Below are positions 1 through 10,094 of a DNA stretch of 64,000 bases, one piece after another. The stretch is from Rhizopus arrhizus (taxonomy: Eukaryota > Mucoromycota > Mucoromycetes > Mucorales > Rhizopodaceae), in contig JAKZZE010000020.1 of the NCBI GenBank assembly GCA_024220505.1, positions 62,001-126,000 of the forward strand. The letters are read 5' to 3'. The position numbers were made by a program, and so were the translations under genes. A model generated the notes under the pieces. It saw nothing but the letters and a program-made list of their open reading frames with translations. It did no database searches and was not told the DNA's origin. Within the stretch, counting starts at the first letter, position 1. Every line of letters begins with the position of its first letter.

Positions 1-3000
1 CATACTCATGTCATCAAAACTTGAGGCAGGTTCCCAGGTATCATATTCTGGAGGATAACCTTTCCATCTTACTAGGTATTTATAATTACTAGTGTTATTT
101 CCTTTATGTTGGATAATTGCCTGCACATCGTACTGTTGTTGGTCAGCGCGATTATTAACAACGTTGTCTGTAGAGATGAGTTTGATGTGCGAGGTAGGTA
201 CGTCGCGCGATAATAGTGTACCTGTTTTATCCGTCAAAATGTAGCTACCATTTTTTGTGACTCCATGTACGACAAAGGGGCCCTCGTACCTTGGGTCAGT
301 TTTACTATTTCTATTCACATTTTTTATCATAACTTCGCTATTATTAGGAAATTGTTGATGTACAATGCGGTGTTTCTTTGTAAAATACTCGTTGTCAGTT
401 CTTTGAGTAGTCATAATACGGTTACGTATAGCAGGGATTACTATGTTGTTCATATTGTCTAATTTATTTTCTAGTGCTTTAGCATACTGCTGACTAGAGT
501 TAGGTATTGAGGATTGTGTATTGGAATAATCCTGGAATTCATTTGGTTGTCTATTATACATAAGCACAAATGGTCTGGAATGGTGTAATCTAGAATATTT
601 GCAATTCATAGCATATTGAATACTAGGAAGGAAAAGATTCCACTCGTCTTTCTTGCCTTGTAATCTTTTAACAAGAGCTCGTTTGGCTATTCCGACAAAC
701 GATTCGTTAGTCGAATTTCCCAATGGGTTATAAGGCAGTGAAAGTCTATGGTCAATACCACAGGTTTCCATTAATGAATTAAATATTTCATTAGTGAATT
801 CTGTACCGTTATCTGAACTAAGCTTTTTGGGCCAACCAAAAGTGCAAAAGATATCTCTAAGTTCATTAGCTATGGATACTGCAGTTTTATCCATTAATGG
901 TCTTAGAATTGTAAATCTTGTGAAGAGATCAACTAGGACTAAAATGAAATTATGTCCTTCTGTTGATGTAATGTTCAGGGTACCGAGGTCAATACAGACG
1001 TGATCAAAAGGACCATCTGGTAGAATACTACGGGGAGGGTGATACCCGTGTTTGCCAATATTAAATTGTTGACATTCAGGACAATTGGATACTAGCTGCA
1101 ATGCATCTTTTTTAATATTAATCCAGTGCAAATTATCATTGTGGATTGTCTTTACAATAGCATCAGCCCCAAAGTGTCCAAGTAGATGTGCCTTTAATAA
1201 TAGGTTATGACGTTCCTCTTCTGGTGGTGTCATGTAGTCTACTAGCTGTACAGCTCTTTGTTTTATGTTTGTACTGTTGTCTGTAGTACGTTTACTCTGT
1301 GACTTTGTATTTTTATTTTTTATGGAAAGTTGCTGAGGATTATTATCTCCCCCCAGTCTTTTTTCCGTATCGTCTGAAAAAAGACGAGAAAGTGAATCCG
1401 GCAACACATTTTCAATTCCTGGACGATGGATTACTTTGAATGTATAGTTGAAAATAGTTTCGAACCAATTCAGCATCATGGGATTAGGAATGTTTTGTGT
1501 GCCAAGATAGACCAAACTTTTATGATCAGTATACAGCGTGAATTGAGATCCATACAACCACTTGTGAAATCTTTCAAAAAGATAACAGATGGCTAACAGC
1601 TCTCGTTTAGTTGTCGAGTAGTTCATTTCTGACTTCGACAGTGCTCTTGCTGCGAATCCAATATAGCGAGTTTTATCGTCAATAATTTGATAAAGTACAC
1701 CGCCAATTCCTGTGTTGCTAGCATCTGTAGCTAGCTGTAATTCATGACGCATGTCAGGTATAGACAGAACAGGAGCATTAGATAAGGCTGTTTGTATATT
1801 TCGAAAAGCCTGTAGGTATTTGTCAGTCCAAATGTGTTCCAATGAACCTTCGTTACGTAGTTTATCTAACGGTGCGGTCATGGTAGAGAAATTTGGGAGA
1901 TGACTTCGAAAATAATTAGCGAGGCCTAGAAAGCGTTGTATATCTTTTCCAGTCTTTGGTATTGGCCATGCTAAAGCATTTGCAACCTTTCTGCTATCCA
2001 ATGAGAGACTATTGTGACTAATAGTGAACCCTAGGATGTTTACCGAAGTTTGCATAAAGTGACATTTATCAATGTTAAGAATAAATTTAGCTGATGTAAG
2101 TCGTTCGATGACAGTATTTACGCATTTGATATGTTCCTCAATATCGGGTCCAGTACCGATAGTTAAATCATCAATGAAACATGTAACGTATGGCAAGTCA
2201 TGTAAGAGGGTAGTTAGCACACGTTGGAAATGATTTGGTATAGGGGTCAAACCGAATGGTGCTCTACAGAATTGATATTGTTGACCGTTAAATGTAAAAG
2301 CTGTAAGGGCTCTATGCTCATCAGCTAGAGGTAACCGATGAAAAGCTTGTTTGAGGTCAAGTACTGTGAATAGTGTCGCAGCACTCATTTTTTGATGCAA
2401 CTCAGCTATCAATGGTAATTGAAAGCGGTCGGTACGATCTTTTATGAGTATTGCATTGATATGTCTGGGGTCTATACACACCCGTACATCGTCACTATAA
2501 TTACCATTAGCATCCTTTTTACGTACAGTCAACAAAGGAGAGTTAAATGCAGTATTAGGAGGAGCTATTTCAATTACACCATCTGCTAACCATTTATCAA
2601 CCTGTTCTTGTACTTTAGGCTGGATTGACAGTGCAATAGGATACTGTCGTCTATAAGTGGTTTTACCTGGTTCAGTTTCCAAGCGAACTATCGCTTCAGG
2701 TAGAGGACATGCAGACGTGCTAGGGATCTTAGCATTGGCGCTCAAATATGGCTGTAATGCGTCCATAAGTTGTTCACGCTGTTGGTGAGTACCAGCGGGT
2801 GACTTATTAGGTTTGATAGGTGAAGGGTCTATTGGATCAGGTATTGTAGAGATATTAGGACTATCCCACGTAACAGCTAAACCTGTCAAGTTAATGTTTA
2901 ACTTAGGCATAAGATCTGTACCAATACAAATAGGTATATCCTTATCAAACTTAAAAATTTCAAATTCATGTAAGACATTGATTCCGTTATAAAATACTTT

Positions 3001-4743
3001 TATTTGATCTGTAATAGCAGTTCTAGATACCAAGGTATCCAAACTAGCTAATTGTAATTTTCCTGAAACAGGAAAAGTTCTAACGTTTATAATTTTTGCT
3101 AGGTCAGGAGAGATCGTAGAAGTATTACACCCAGTATCAACCAAAGCCCAAGTACGGACATTTTCTATAGTGATGGGTACAAAAAAGGAATCAGTACGTT
3201 TGTTATTAAAACTGTGAAGTTTTGTATTAAACGGTTGCAACTTACATAATGATGAGTAGTAGTGGATGTCCTTGACGGCTTCATCGTCAAGATCCTGTTC
3301 TTCATCGTGGCTTTGTTGGTTGGCAGGGTTGTATTTAGAAGCATTTGTACCCATTGCTTTATCTTCACTGCCAGTCAACTGAAGTGAGCGGAATGCCCTG
3401 GTTATGGTAGGTGCAGTAGAGGAGGAGGAGGCAGAACCAGCAGAAAGAGGTTGATTCCTTTTAGGGCAAACATTTAAATGCTCCCTAGTAAAAGGAGCGT
3501 TGCATTTAAAGCAACGCTTACTAGATGTCTCTTTGTTCATACTGTTAGCAATTCCAAGTTCCTGAGCCTTTTTACAACGATCTGTTGTGTGGTTGCACTT
3601 TCCATGGATGATACAAGTCCTTCCATCCGTACGGTGGTTTCTTTTATGAATACCACTGGGAGGGTTCAACCCGTTGACTTGAGAGGGTTGGTTATTGAAT
3701 TTTTTAGTTGACATATGGGGCAAGGTCTGTTGTTTCGTATGAAACTTTCTTGCGATACTAGAAAGGAGGTTTATGTCATTCTTTGCCTCCTGATCAAGAC
3801 TGACGATGGCCATGTTGACATGATTTTGGAGGCTACTAGTGAGGGAGTTCACAAACAAAATAGCCAAAAAATCGTCAGCTACGGGAGTGGCTTCACGCTT
3901 GAGCTTCAAGAAGCGGTCAGTGTATTTTTCCACAGATTCATCAGGTTGCATGCTGATGGTTAACAGCTCTCTTGAGGCGTGGGCTTGAGCCTCAGTGGAT
4001 TCGATGCCATATTTCAAGGTTAATTGTTCCTTGAATATGGTCCAAGATAAATTCTTCTTTACCCGTAATTCATCATACCAAGAACGCTGAGTATGGGTAA
4101 GGGAGAAAGGGATGAGGCGCTGCCAATGCACCTGTACATCCAAGCGGTACGCAAAGAGTATATCCTCAAAACGTCGGATACAGTCAGCAATGTCTTTAAA
4201 GACGGGCAATGCTGAGTTCTCTACATTACCAGTGTACTGAAACAAAGGTAAGTTTTGAGGAACCACCGTAGGTTGACTGTTAGAACCGTTAATGGCAGAG
4301 CCATTGGTCTGTATAGTCAAGTTATTAGCCAATTTTGCTTGCAAGTCCAACAAGGAGGCCAAGATGGTAGACTTGGTCGTGTATTCACGGGAAAGGTTAG
4401 CCAGTTGCTTTCCTGAAAGCTCTTGACCTGTGATAGCCGCAGCAATTTGTTCTACCTGTTTCGTCAAAGTCTGGACGGTAGCCGTCAAATTACGACTACC
4501 CGAGACCTGAGAAGGTGGTGCTGCGCCACTGCCCTTGACACCAGCGAGTGGAGAGGCCATAGCCCTGGGTTCAACTTCTTCCATCTCTATATCTTCTGTA
4601 ATAGAGTTTGGAGATCCAGTAAGAGGAAGTTCAATCCCATTAACCATGGAGGGCTTTTCAAGTCTAGGACCAATGAAAGCAGGGTCACTTTCAGAAAGAA
4701 GGGTTTCTTCGTTGTAAGCCAAAAGATTAGAGTTGATAGACAT
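1..4743 (-). CDS. Ty3/Gypsy chromovirus Gag-Pol polyprotein (element A), C-terminus off the left edge
   Basis: I read the minus frame from the ATG at 4743 to base 1 and found no stop: 1581 codons, still open. Visible order: Gag; zinc knuckles C-X2-H-X4-H-X4-C and C-X2-C-X7-H-X3-C (about 3660-3460); aspartic protease WALVDTG (about 3130-3150); reverse transcriptase with FIDD as the catalytic box (about 2170-2180); RNase H with ATDAS, TKRELLAI and YTDHKSL; integrase with an HHCC finger and a D,D,E core (CIDLG, SSDNGTEF, NPLGNSTNESF); and a chromodomain ending WEPASSFDD at the left edge. Gag and Pol lie in one frame, as in Tf1/sushi-type chromoviruses. Encoding the whole polyprotein without damage suggests recent insertion and possible activity. 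The domains match element C in order, so both belong to one broad family. The stop codon and 3' LTR lie outside the window. Confidence 0.93.
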   Translation of the reverse strand, partial: MSINSNLLAYNEETLLSESDPAFIGPRLEKPSMVNGIELPLTGSPNSITEDIEMEEVEPRAMASPLAGVKGSGAAPPSQVSGSRNLTATVQTLTKQVEQIAAAITGQELSGKQLANLSREYTTKSTILASLLDLQAKLANNLTIQTNGSAINGSNSQPTVVPQNLPLFQYTGNVENSALPVFKDIADCIRRFEDILFAYRLDVQVHWQRLIPFSLTHTQRSWYDELRVKKNLSWTIFKEQLTLKYGIESTEAQAHASRELLTISMQPDESVEKYTDRFLKLKREATPVADDFLAILFVNSLTSSLQNHVNMAIVSLDQEAKNDINLLSSIARKFHTKQQTLPHMSTKKFNNQPSQVNGLNPPSGIHKRNHRTDGRTCIIHGKCNHTTDRCKKAQELGIANSMNKETSSKRCFKCNAPFTREHLNVCPKRNQPLSAGSASSSSTAPTITRAFRSLQLTGSEDKAMGTNASKYNPANQQSHDEEQDLDDEAVKDIHYYSSLCKLQPFNTKLHSFNNKRTDSFFVPITIENVRTWALVDTGCNTSTISPDLAKIINVRTFPVSGKLQLASLDTLVSRTAITDQIKVFYNGINVLHEFEIFKFDKDIPICIGTDLMPKLNINLTGLAVTWDSPNISTIPDPIDPSPIKPNKSPAGTHQQREQLMDALQPYLSANAKIPSTSACPLPEAIVRLETEPGKTTYRRQYPIALSIQPKVQEQVDKWLADGVIEIAPPNTAFNSPLLTVRKKDANGNYSDDVRVCIDPRHINAILIKDRTDRFQLPLIAELHQKMSAATLFTVLDLKQAFHRLPLADEHRALTAFTFNGQQYQFCRAPFGLTPIPNHFQRVLTTLLHDLPYVTCFIDDLTIGTGPDIEEHIKCVNTVIERLTSAKFILNIDKCHFMQTSVNILGFTISHNSLSLDSRKVANALAWPIPKTGKDIQRFLGLANYFRSHLPNFSTMTAPLDKLRNEGSLEHIWTDKYLQAFRNIQTALSNAPVLSIPDMRHELQLATDASNTGIGGVLYQIIDDKTRYIGFAARALSKSEMNYSTTKRELLAICYLFERFHKWLYGSQFTLYTDHKSLVYLGTQNIPNPMMLNWFETIFNYTFKVIHRPGIENVLPDSLSRLFSDDTEKRLGGDNNPQQLSIKNKNTKSQSKRTTDNSTNIKQRAVQLVDYMTPPEEERHNLLLKAHLLGHFGADAIVKTIHNDNLHWINIKKDALQLVSNCPECQQFNIGKHGYHPPRSILPDGPFDHVCIDLGTLNITSTEGHNFILVLVDLFTRFTILRPLMDKTAVSIANELRDIFCTFGWPKKLSSDNGTEFTNEIFNSLMETCGIDHRLSLPYNPLGNSTNESFVGIAKRALVKRLQGKKDEWNLFLPSIQYAMNCKYSRLHHSRPFVLMYNRQPNEFQDYSNTQSSIPNSSQQYAKALENKLDNMNNIVIPAIRNRIMTTQRTDNEYFTKKHRIVHQQFPNNSEVMIKNVNRNSKTDPRYEGPFVVHGVTKNGSYILTDKTGTLLSRDVPTSHIKLISTDNVVNNRADQQQYDVQAIIQHKGNNTSNYKYLVRWKGYPPEYDTWEPASSFDDMSM

Positions 4744-4794
4744 GTTTGAGAATAGCGTAGTAATAATAGAGTAAAGAGAATTCGTCAAAAAAAA

Positions 4795-5147
4795 TGATTT
4801 ATCCAAGAATAGAAAGGAACAAGAGAGGACGAGACTCGATAAAGAGATTGTTTTATTTAATAAGAAAATGATACTCTATTTATACTTTTCATACACGGAT
4901 AATATTTCATGTTATGGATTAATAATTAATGAGTATGATATAACTGATGACAAATAGATAATGGTTACGTGTTCTTCCATTGTTATCTTTGTCATCATAA
5001 GCATTTATCCATAGAATACTCGTATATGATTGACTGTGATTTAGTTCCTGGATTTAATATAATTTAACCGTGCAATTACGCAGCATCTTATCCTTAATGA
5101 AGATTATCCGAATTAACCTGTAGCCTATCTATTGGATATATTTTACA
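4795..5147 (-). repeat. Putative 5' LTR of element A
   Basis: The 3' end (minus strand) is placed at TTGGATAAATCA because element C has the similar LTR end CTTGGCAAAACA, and both are followed by a T-run and G(A/T)(C/G)GAATTC. A TATA box (AGTATAAATAG, about 4872-4882) and a polyadenylation-type AATAAA (about 4860) fit U3 and R. The 5' boundary at TGTAAAATAT is a guess from the TGT consensus. The partner LTR is off the window, so boundaries cannot be checked here. No tRNA-type primer site starting TGG is visible between 4744 and 4794. Confidence 0.5.
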
Positions 5148-5180
5148 TGTAGCTTATTAATACTGTTTTCATATCGAGTT

Positions 5181-7880
5181 ATGAATGATGGATACATCAC
5201 TGAGTTGTCCTCTGATAAGGGTAAGCAGACAGTAACCCAAAAGCGACAAAGAAAAGAACAACAACCTGTACCTATACAACAGCCAGTGCAGGATTACCAA
5301 CAGATTCTGATGCAGCAACGACAACAACAACCAAACCAACAATACATGCAGCAATTACGTCAAAATGCGTCAAACCCTACCCCGCAACAACTGCATAACT
5401 CAATGGTTGAACCAATAATTGTTGATCCGCCTGTTCAAAAAAATATAAAAGCGAAAAAGAAAAGAGCACCCGCTCGAAGATTGGAAGTGGACGTACCCAG
5501 TGTTGACATTTGGGAAATTTTAAAAGGAAAAAATGCTGACGTCAGTTGTGCTCAACTGTTAGCGATGAACAAAGTTGTAGCCAAGGATCTCATTGATGGG
5601 ATAAGGGGGATGCATGGTCGAAAGCAGAACGTGCGCCAAGTCAACATGGCAAGACCTGCCCCAGATGTACTAACTCTAGACTCTTATGATTATAGTGATG
5701 ATGAAATGGAAGATGGTGCTTTTGAAGAAGATGAAGATGGTGACGATGAAGATGACGCTCAAGTGTCAGATTGTTCTTTTGGTGATGAAGTTTCATCTTG
5801 TATTGCCAATACTGGTTCGAATGTAGAAGAAAGTGAATTCGATGGTGATAGTGGTGATGATGCAGACACCGAATTTGAATACTCCTATGACTATAGGGAA
5901 ATGAGTAAAAGTGAGCCGCTCACTGTTAAGGTGATCATACATGACAAGGAGTTGTCAGCAATAGTCGACACTGGTGCTGCTATTTCTGTGATGAGTGAAG
6001 CCTTGGTGAAAAAGTTGGATCTGAAAACCAACGATGATACTGTATCCATACAATTATTGGACGGTACGAACAGTAAGCCTGGTGGTGTGGTGCCGAATGT
6101 TCCGGTTCGTATAGGTGGTAAATTACGAACAGAGCATTTTGCTATACAAAAAGGAAGAAAAGATGAGCTACTTATCTTGGGTATGACATGGTTGAAAAAT
6201 TATGGGATCATACCTGATCCTGAAAGTGGTACGGTGACAGTGCCCTATGGTAGGAGGGTTGACTACAAAGGTGCGGTGGTGAGGGAGGCAGGACAGGTGG
6301 TCTTGACTACCCAACGTGGTACTGATGATGTGGTGGAAGGTCAACGAGACAGGTGGGTCTCTCGACCTGTGTACAGTTTGAATCTGGCAGAAGGGGCGCA
6401 CAGTGCGCCAGAACCAATGGCTGTCAGTAATTGTTATGATGGTGAAAGTTCACTTTCTGGGTCTGAGGACGAGGGTGAGAAATGGGAGATATGTGATATG
6501 ACTGGTACACCGAAAGAAGTAGAAGAAATAGTTCTGAGGAACAAAAACTGCTTTGTGGAGGTGTCTGGGTTGGGTCGTGTAGTTGGTGTCGAACACCATA
6601 TCCGCTTGAAGACTGATGAACCAATTCGTTGCAAGCCATATCGACTGACCTGGGAAGAAGAGAAGGTTCTGAAAGAAGAGTTGGAAAAATTGCTAGATCA
6701 AGGGTTAATTGAGAAATCGGATGGTCTATACGCTTCACCTATTTTGTTTGTACAGAAGAAGGATGGAAGCAAAAGGTTGTGCATAGATTACAGAAAGGTC
6801 AATGCTATAACGGTCAAGGATGCGTATCCACTACCTTTTATTGATGAATTACTGGATGCGGTAGGTGGTGCCAAAGTATTCAGTACGTTGGATGCTGCTA
6901 GTGGGTATTGGCAAGTGACAATGGCTAAAGACTCTGTGGACAAGACTGGATTTGTTACCAAATTTGGTACTTTCAAGTGGAAGGTCTTACCTTTTGGTCT
7001 CACAACGGCTCCTAGTACTTATCAACGTATGATGGTGAACATTTTGGGTGAATTGATCGGTGACTGTGCTTATGTATTCATTGATGATATTATCATTTTC
7101 TCTGAGACGGTGGAACAACATGTGCTTGATCTGCAAAGAGTGTTTGACAAGTGTGAAGCTGCTGGTCTAAAATTGAAAGGTGCTAAGTGTCGTTTTGGTG
7201 TATCAGGTGTGGAGTACTTGGGTCATCAAATCACTAAAGATGGATTGTTACCAACGGATAAGAATGTAAAAAAAATTATGGATATGCCTGCTCCTACTAC
7301 AAGTGATGAAGTTCGTTCGTTCTTGGGTCTAGTCGGATATTATAGGAGATTCATAGCTAATTTTGCTGATACTGCTCATCCGTTGACATCGTTGATCAAG
7401 AAAGGTGCTGTATTTGATTGGAACCAAGATTGTAAAGCTGCTTTCGATTCCTTGAAGAATAGTTTAGTAACGCCACCTTTATTGGATTACCCTGATCGTG
7501 ATCAAGTGCAAATTTTGACTACGGATGCCAGTGGTAAAGGTTTGGGTGCTATCCTATCACAATCGCCTGATGGTACTGGTGAAAACGAAAGGATAATCGG
7601 TTATGCGTCAAGAACTGTACGAGGTCCAGAGGTGAGATACCCACCAACACACTTGGAAGCACTGGGTGTTATATGGGCAGTACAACATTTCCGACATTAT
7701 CTGGCCGGGAGACGTTTCATATTGTATACTGATCATTCTGCTTTACAATTTATATTCAATAACCCGAAACCTGCTCCTAAACTAGCAAGATGGGCTGCTG
7801 CCATGATGGAATATGATTTTGATACCAGGTATAGAAGGGGTGAGGAGAATCCTGCTGACGCTTTGTCGCGTTTGGTATGA
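5181..7880 (+). CDS. Ty3/Gypsy Pol: protease, reverse transcriptase, RNase H (element B, 5'-truncated)
   Basis: An 899-residue frame. The N-terminus is Gln-rich (about residues 25-75), followed by a basic and acidic linker. A retropepsin motif IVDTGAAIS lies near residue 262. Reverse transcriptase follows (LCIDYRKVNAIT, LPFGLTTAPSTYQ, YVFIDDIIIFS near residue 635), then RNase H (LTTDASGKGLGAIL, ILYTDHSAL), ending PADALSRLV. No Gag capsid or CCHC knuckle is visible. The frame is open upstream only to a stop at 5121, inside the junction with element A, so the Gag part has probably been lost or displaced. Integrase is not in this frame; it follows after a 236-base spacer. The RT differs clearly from those of elements A and C, so this is another Gypsy lineage. 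Confidence 0.9.
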   Translation: MNDGYITELSSDKGKQTVTQKRQRKEQQPVPIQQPVQDYQQILMQQRQQQPNQQYMQQLRQNASNPTPQQLHNSMVEPIIVDPPVQKNIKAKKKRAPARRLEVDVPSVDIWEILKGKNADVSCAQLLAMNKVVAKDLIDGIRGMHGRKQNVRQVNMARPAPDVLTLDSYDYSDDEMEDGAFEEDEDGDDEDDAQVSDCSFGDEVSSCIANTGSNVEESEFDGDSGDDADTEFEYSYDYREMSKSEPLTVKVIIHDKELSAIVDTGAAISVMSEALVKKLDLKTNDDTVSIQLLDGTNSKPGGVVPNVPVRIGGKLRTEHFAIQKGRKDELLILGMTWLKNYGIIPDPESGTVTVPYGRRVDYKGAVVREAGQVVLTTQRGTDDVVEGQRDRWVSRPVYSLNLAEGAHSAPEPMAVSNCYDGESSLSGSEDEGEKWEICDMTGTPKEVEEIVLRNKNCFVEVSGLGRVVGVEHHIRLKTDEPIRCKPYRLTWEEEKVLKEELEKLLDQGLIEKSDGLYASPILFVQKKDGSKRLCIDYRKVNAITVKDAYPLPFIDELLDAVGGAKVFSTLDAASGYWQVTMAKDSVDKTGFVTKFGTFKWKVLPFGLTTAPSTYQRMMVNILGELIGDCAYVFIDDIIIFSETVEQHVLDLQRVFDKCEAAGLKLKGAKCRFGVSGVEYLGHQITKDGLLPTDKNVKKIMDMPAPTTSDEVRSFLGLVGYYRRFIANFADTAHPLTSLIKKGAVFDWNQDCKAAFDSLKNSLVTPPLLDYPDRDQVQILTTDASGKGLGAILSQSPDGTGENERIIGYASRTVRGPEVRYPPTHLEALGVIWAVQHFRHYLAGRRFILYTDHSALQFIFNNPKPAPKLARWAAAMMEYDFDTRYRRGEENPADALSRLV

Positions 7881-8130
7881 TTTCAAAAAAAAATATAGAA
7901 TCACAGGAGGTTGGGTGGGTAGTGACTATAAAAGAATAAAACAAAAAAAAAAGAGAATAAAAAGATAAAACAAAAAAAAAAAAAAAAAGGGAATAAGAGA
8001 ATAAACTAAAAAAAAAAGGAATAAAAGAATAAAACAAAAAAAAATGATGATAGTGAGACAAAAAAAAAAAAAATATTATTGAACAAATTATCTGAGGGTG
8101 GGAGGTCGGCATGTAAATGAAAAAAAAAAA
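7881..8130 (+). repeat. A-rich spacer between RT and integrase frames of element B
   Basis: Purine-rich sequence with repeated runs of 8-18 A separated by short GAGAATAAAA-like words. It separates the RNase H stop (7878-7880) from the integrase frame, which lies in a different phase. It could be a slippage-expanded tract that broke a once-continuous Pol frame, or a programmed frameshift or reinitiation region. Nothing in it encodes a recognisable domain. Confidence 0.6.
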
Positions 8131-8212
8131 AAAAAAAAAAAAATCAATCAAGACTATATTATTATTTGTATTATTATCGTGTGTATCATCAATATCAAGA
8201 AAAATTACTGCT

Positions 8213-9547
8213 ATGGAATTATCGTTATATATCGCTATCAATAACTACCTTGTCTCACGTAAGTACCCTGAAGGTGATGGTCATGACCTAAACTCGAAGG
8301 CGAAACGGCGTATAAGAGATCAATCAAGCAAATGTGTCGCGATCGATGGTATATTGTACAAGAAACAAGCTGATGGAAGTCCTGGGGTGGAGATTTTGAA
8401 CACAGGTAATATATTCGAAGTGGTGCAACAATTACACAACGAAGGTCACTTTGGTGTATTGAATACCTGGAGAAGATTAAGAATTCAGTATGATGCTCCT
8501 GGACTGTATGAATTTGTGAAAGAATTTGTTGCTGGATGCGAAGCATGTCAGAAAAGAGCGAAACGACAACGTATCAAGACTGTTCAAGCCAACCCGATTC
8601 CTACACCTAATGCTCCATTTTTTATGATTGGTTGTGATGCTATAGGACCTGTGGTGGAATCGAAGACTGGTAACAAGAATATTTTGGTAGCGGTGGATTA
8701 TTTGACTAGATGGCCTGTGGTAGCTGCTGTGCCGGATATAACTGCTGAAACGGTGTCTTGGTTTTTATTCCATTGTGTGGTGAAAGATTTTGGTGTGCCT
8801 AGTTACATTTTGACTGATAGAGGTTCGAATTTTCTATCTGATCATGTAGCGTTTTTCTTGAAACGTATGGGTTGTAGACATTTGACGACCACGGCTTATC
8901 GACCGCAGACGAATGGTCTGTGTGAGCGAATGAATCAAACTGTGGTGCAAGCCTTATCAAAGATCATTGCTACTAGTGAAGACAATCGTGATTGGGATGA
9001 ATACTTAGATGAAACAATTCTTGCGGTGAGGACGATGCCTAACGAGACGACCAAGTTTACTCCTTCGATGCTCCTTTTTGGATATGAAATGAGGACTCCG
9101 AGTAATTGGCCTGCTCCAAGGAAAGATTACGTACAAGGCGAAATAGTATTAGAAGTAGAAAGTCGCATCCGCGTGATTACTGGATTGATGAATGAATTCC
9201 GTGCAGAAGCGAAGGAAAGAAGTGGCTTGATGCAACAAAGAAGAAAGAAGCATTATGATGAGAAGATTACCCCTAGAAGATACGAGCTTGGAGATAAAGT
9301 GCTGTATAGAGATAAGGTGAAGGATAACAAGTTTTCATACTGCTGGATTGGCCCATTTATGGTGGTACGTGTCAATGTTCATGGAACTTACTGGTTGGAT
9401 GGTGCTGGAGGAAAGAAAGTGATGGGTGCAGTCAATGGTGATGAATTGAAACCCTGGAAAGATCATGTGAGGTTGAAACCTGATGTAGCTGTTAGTGGTG
9501 CGTACGAACAGTATAGAAGATTTTATGAAGAACGAAGAACGATCTGA
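8213..9547 (+). CDS. Ty3/Gypsy integrase (element B)
   Basis: The open frame begins at 8117 inside an A-run, but the first convincing residues are MELSLYIAINNYLVSRKYP at 8213. An HHCC zinc finger (HNEGHFGVLNTW ... CEACQKR, about residues 75-120) precedes the integrase core. The catalytic triad is visible as CDAIGPV, LTDRGSNF and NGLCERMNQ. The C-terminal segment has a GPF/Y-like motif (CWIGPFMVVRV, about 9342-9374) and no chromodomain. The core has no internal stops. It follows the RT/RNase H frame in Pol order but in another phase. A polypurine tract and probable 3' LTR come directly afterwards, so this is the natural end of the element. Confidence 0.88.
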   Translation: MELSLYIAINNYLVSRKYPEGDGHDLNSKAKRRIRDQSSKCVAIDGILYKKQADGSPGVEILNTGNIFEVVQQLHNEGHFGVLNTWRRLRIQYDAPGLYEFVKEFVAGCEACQKRAKRQRIKTVQANPIPTPNAPFFMIGCDAIGPVVESKTGNKNILVAVDYLTRWPVVAAVPDITAETVSWFLFHCVVKDFGVPSYILTDRGSNFLSDHVAFFLKRMGCRHLTTTAYRPQTNGLCERMNQTVVQALSKIIATSEDNRDWDEYLDETILAVRTMPNETTKFTPSMLLFGYEMRTPSNWPAPRKDYVQGEIVLEVESRIRVITGLMNEFRAEAKERSGLMQQRRKKHYDEKITPRRYELGDKVLYRDKVKDNKFSYCWIGPFMVVRVNVHGTYWLDGAGGKKVMGAVNGDELKPWKDHVRLKPDVAVSGAYEQYRRFYEERRTI

Positions 9548-9579
9548 TGGTGGTATGTCGGCTTCAACACTACTCAAGG

Positions 9580-9593
9580 CTGGAAGGGGGGCA
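9580..9593 (+). other. Polypurine tract of element B
   Basis: CTGGAAGGGGGGCA sits just after the integrase stop and just before a TG-starting sequence. This is where an LTR element primes plus-strand DNA synthesis. Confidence 0.6.
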
Positions 9594-10094
9594 TGAGAAA
9601 TGGTATAGTAGGTGGAGTGCGCCTTTGCGTAGATGCTGCCGACGTCATCAAAAAGCTGAGTAGAAGAGGTGTGCTTAAAGGTGTGCTGAATTGAGAAGAG
9701 AATTTTCAACTTTTTTTAATCTTAATTTTTATTCAAAAACTTTATTTTTCATAAAACAAAACCTTAATTCCATTTTTGGGTTATTGTAACAAACAAATAC
9801 TTATTGTCTCGATCCTTTGTGTTCACGTTCAATTAAATTTATATATAATCTTTATTGTATATTTTAACTGAACAATCCCTAAATACTACGTTTATTCTAT
9901 TACGACTCGTGAAGAATCTGTTGACTTAATCTGAAGGAAGAGATTATTTTTGACGAATATACTACAATAATATACTCAGAAGGAATTGGTGGAATTATTG
10001 CTATATTCAAATCAATCACTACGTGTAGCAGTAGAGCAACAAATATATATATCGAAACCAGTAATATTATAACACCCAAGTACCAATTGTCTCA
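9594..10094 (+). repeat. Putative 3' LTR of element B
   Basis: The start is fixed by the polypurine tract (TGAGAAATGG). The end is proposed at ...TTGTCTCA, giving TGAGA/TCTCA terminal inverted repeats and a 501-bp LTR. A TTTATATATAA box lies inside. No second copy exists in the window for comparison, so the right boundary is tentative. Confidence 0.4.

Noticed and set aside
265..462. Short plus-strand frame at the left edge
   Set aside because: It lies opposite the intact integrase and C-terminal region of element A; a shadow frame.
3478..3963. Two adjacent plus-strand frames of 77 and 82 residues
   Set aside because: Antisense to the Gag of element A, with no recognisable domain.
7777..8241. 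154-residue minus-strand frame rich in Phe
   Set aside because: It is the translated complement of the A-rich spacer.
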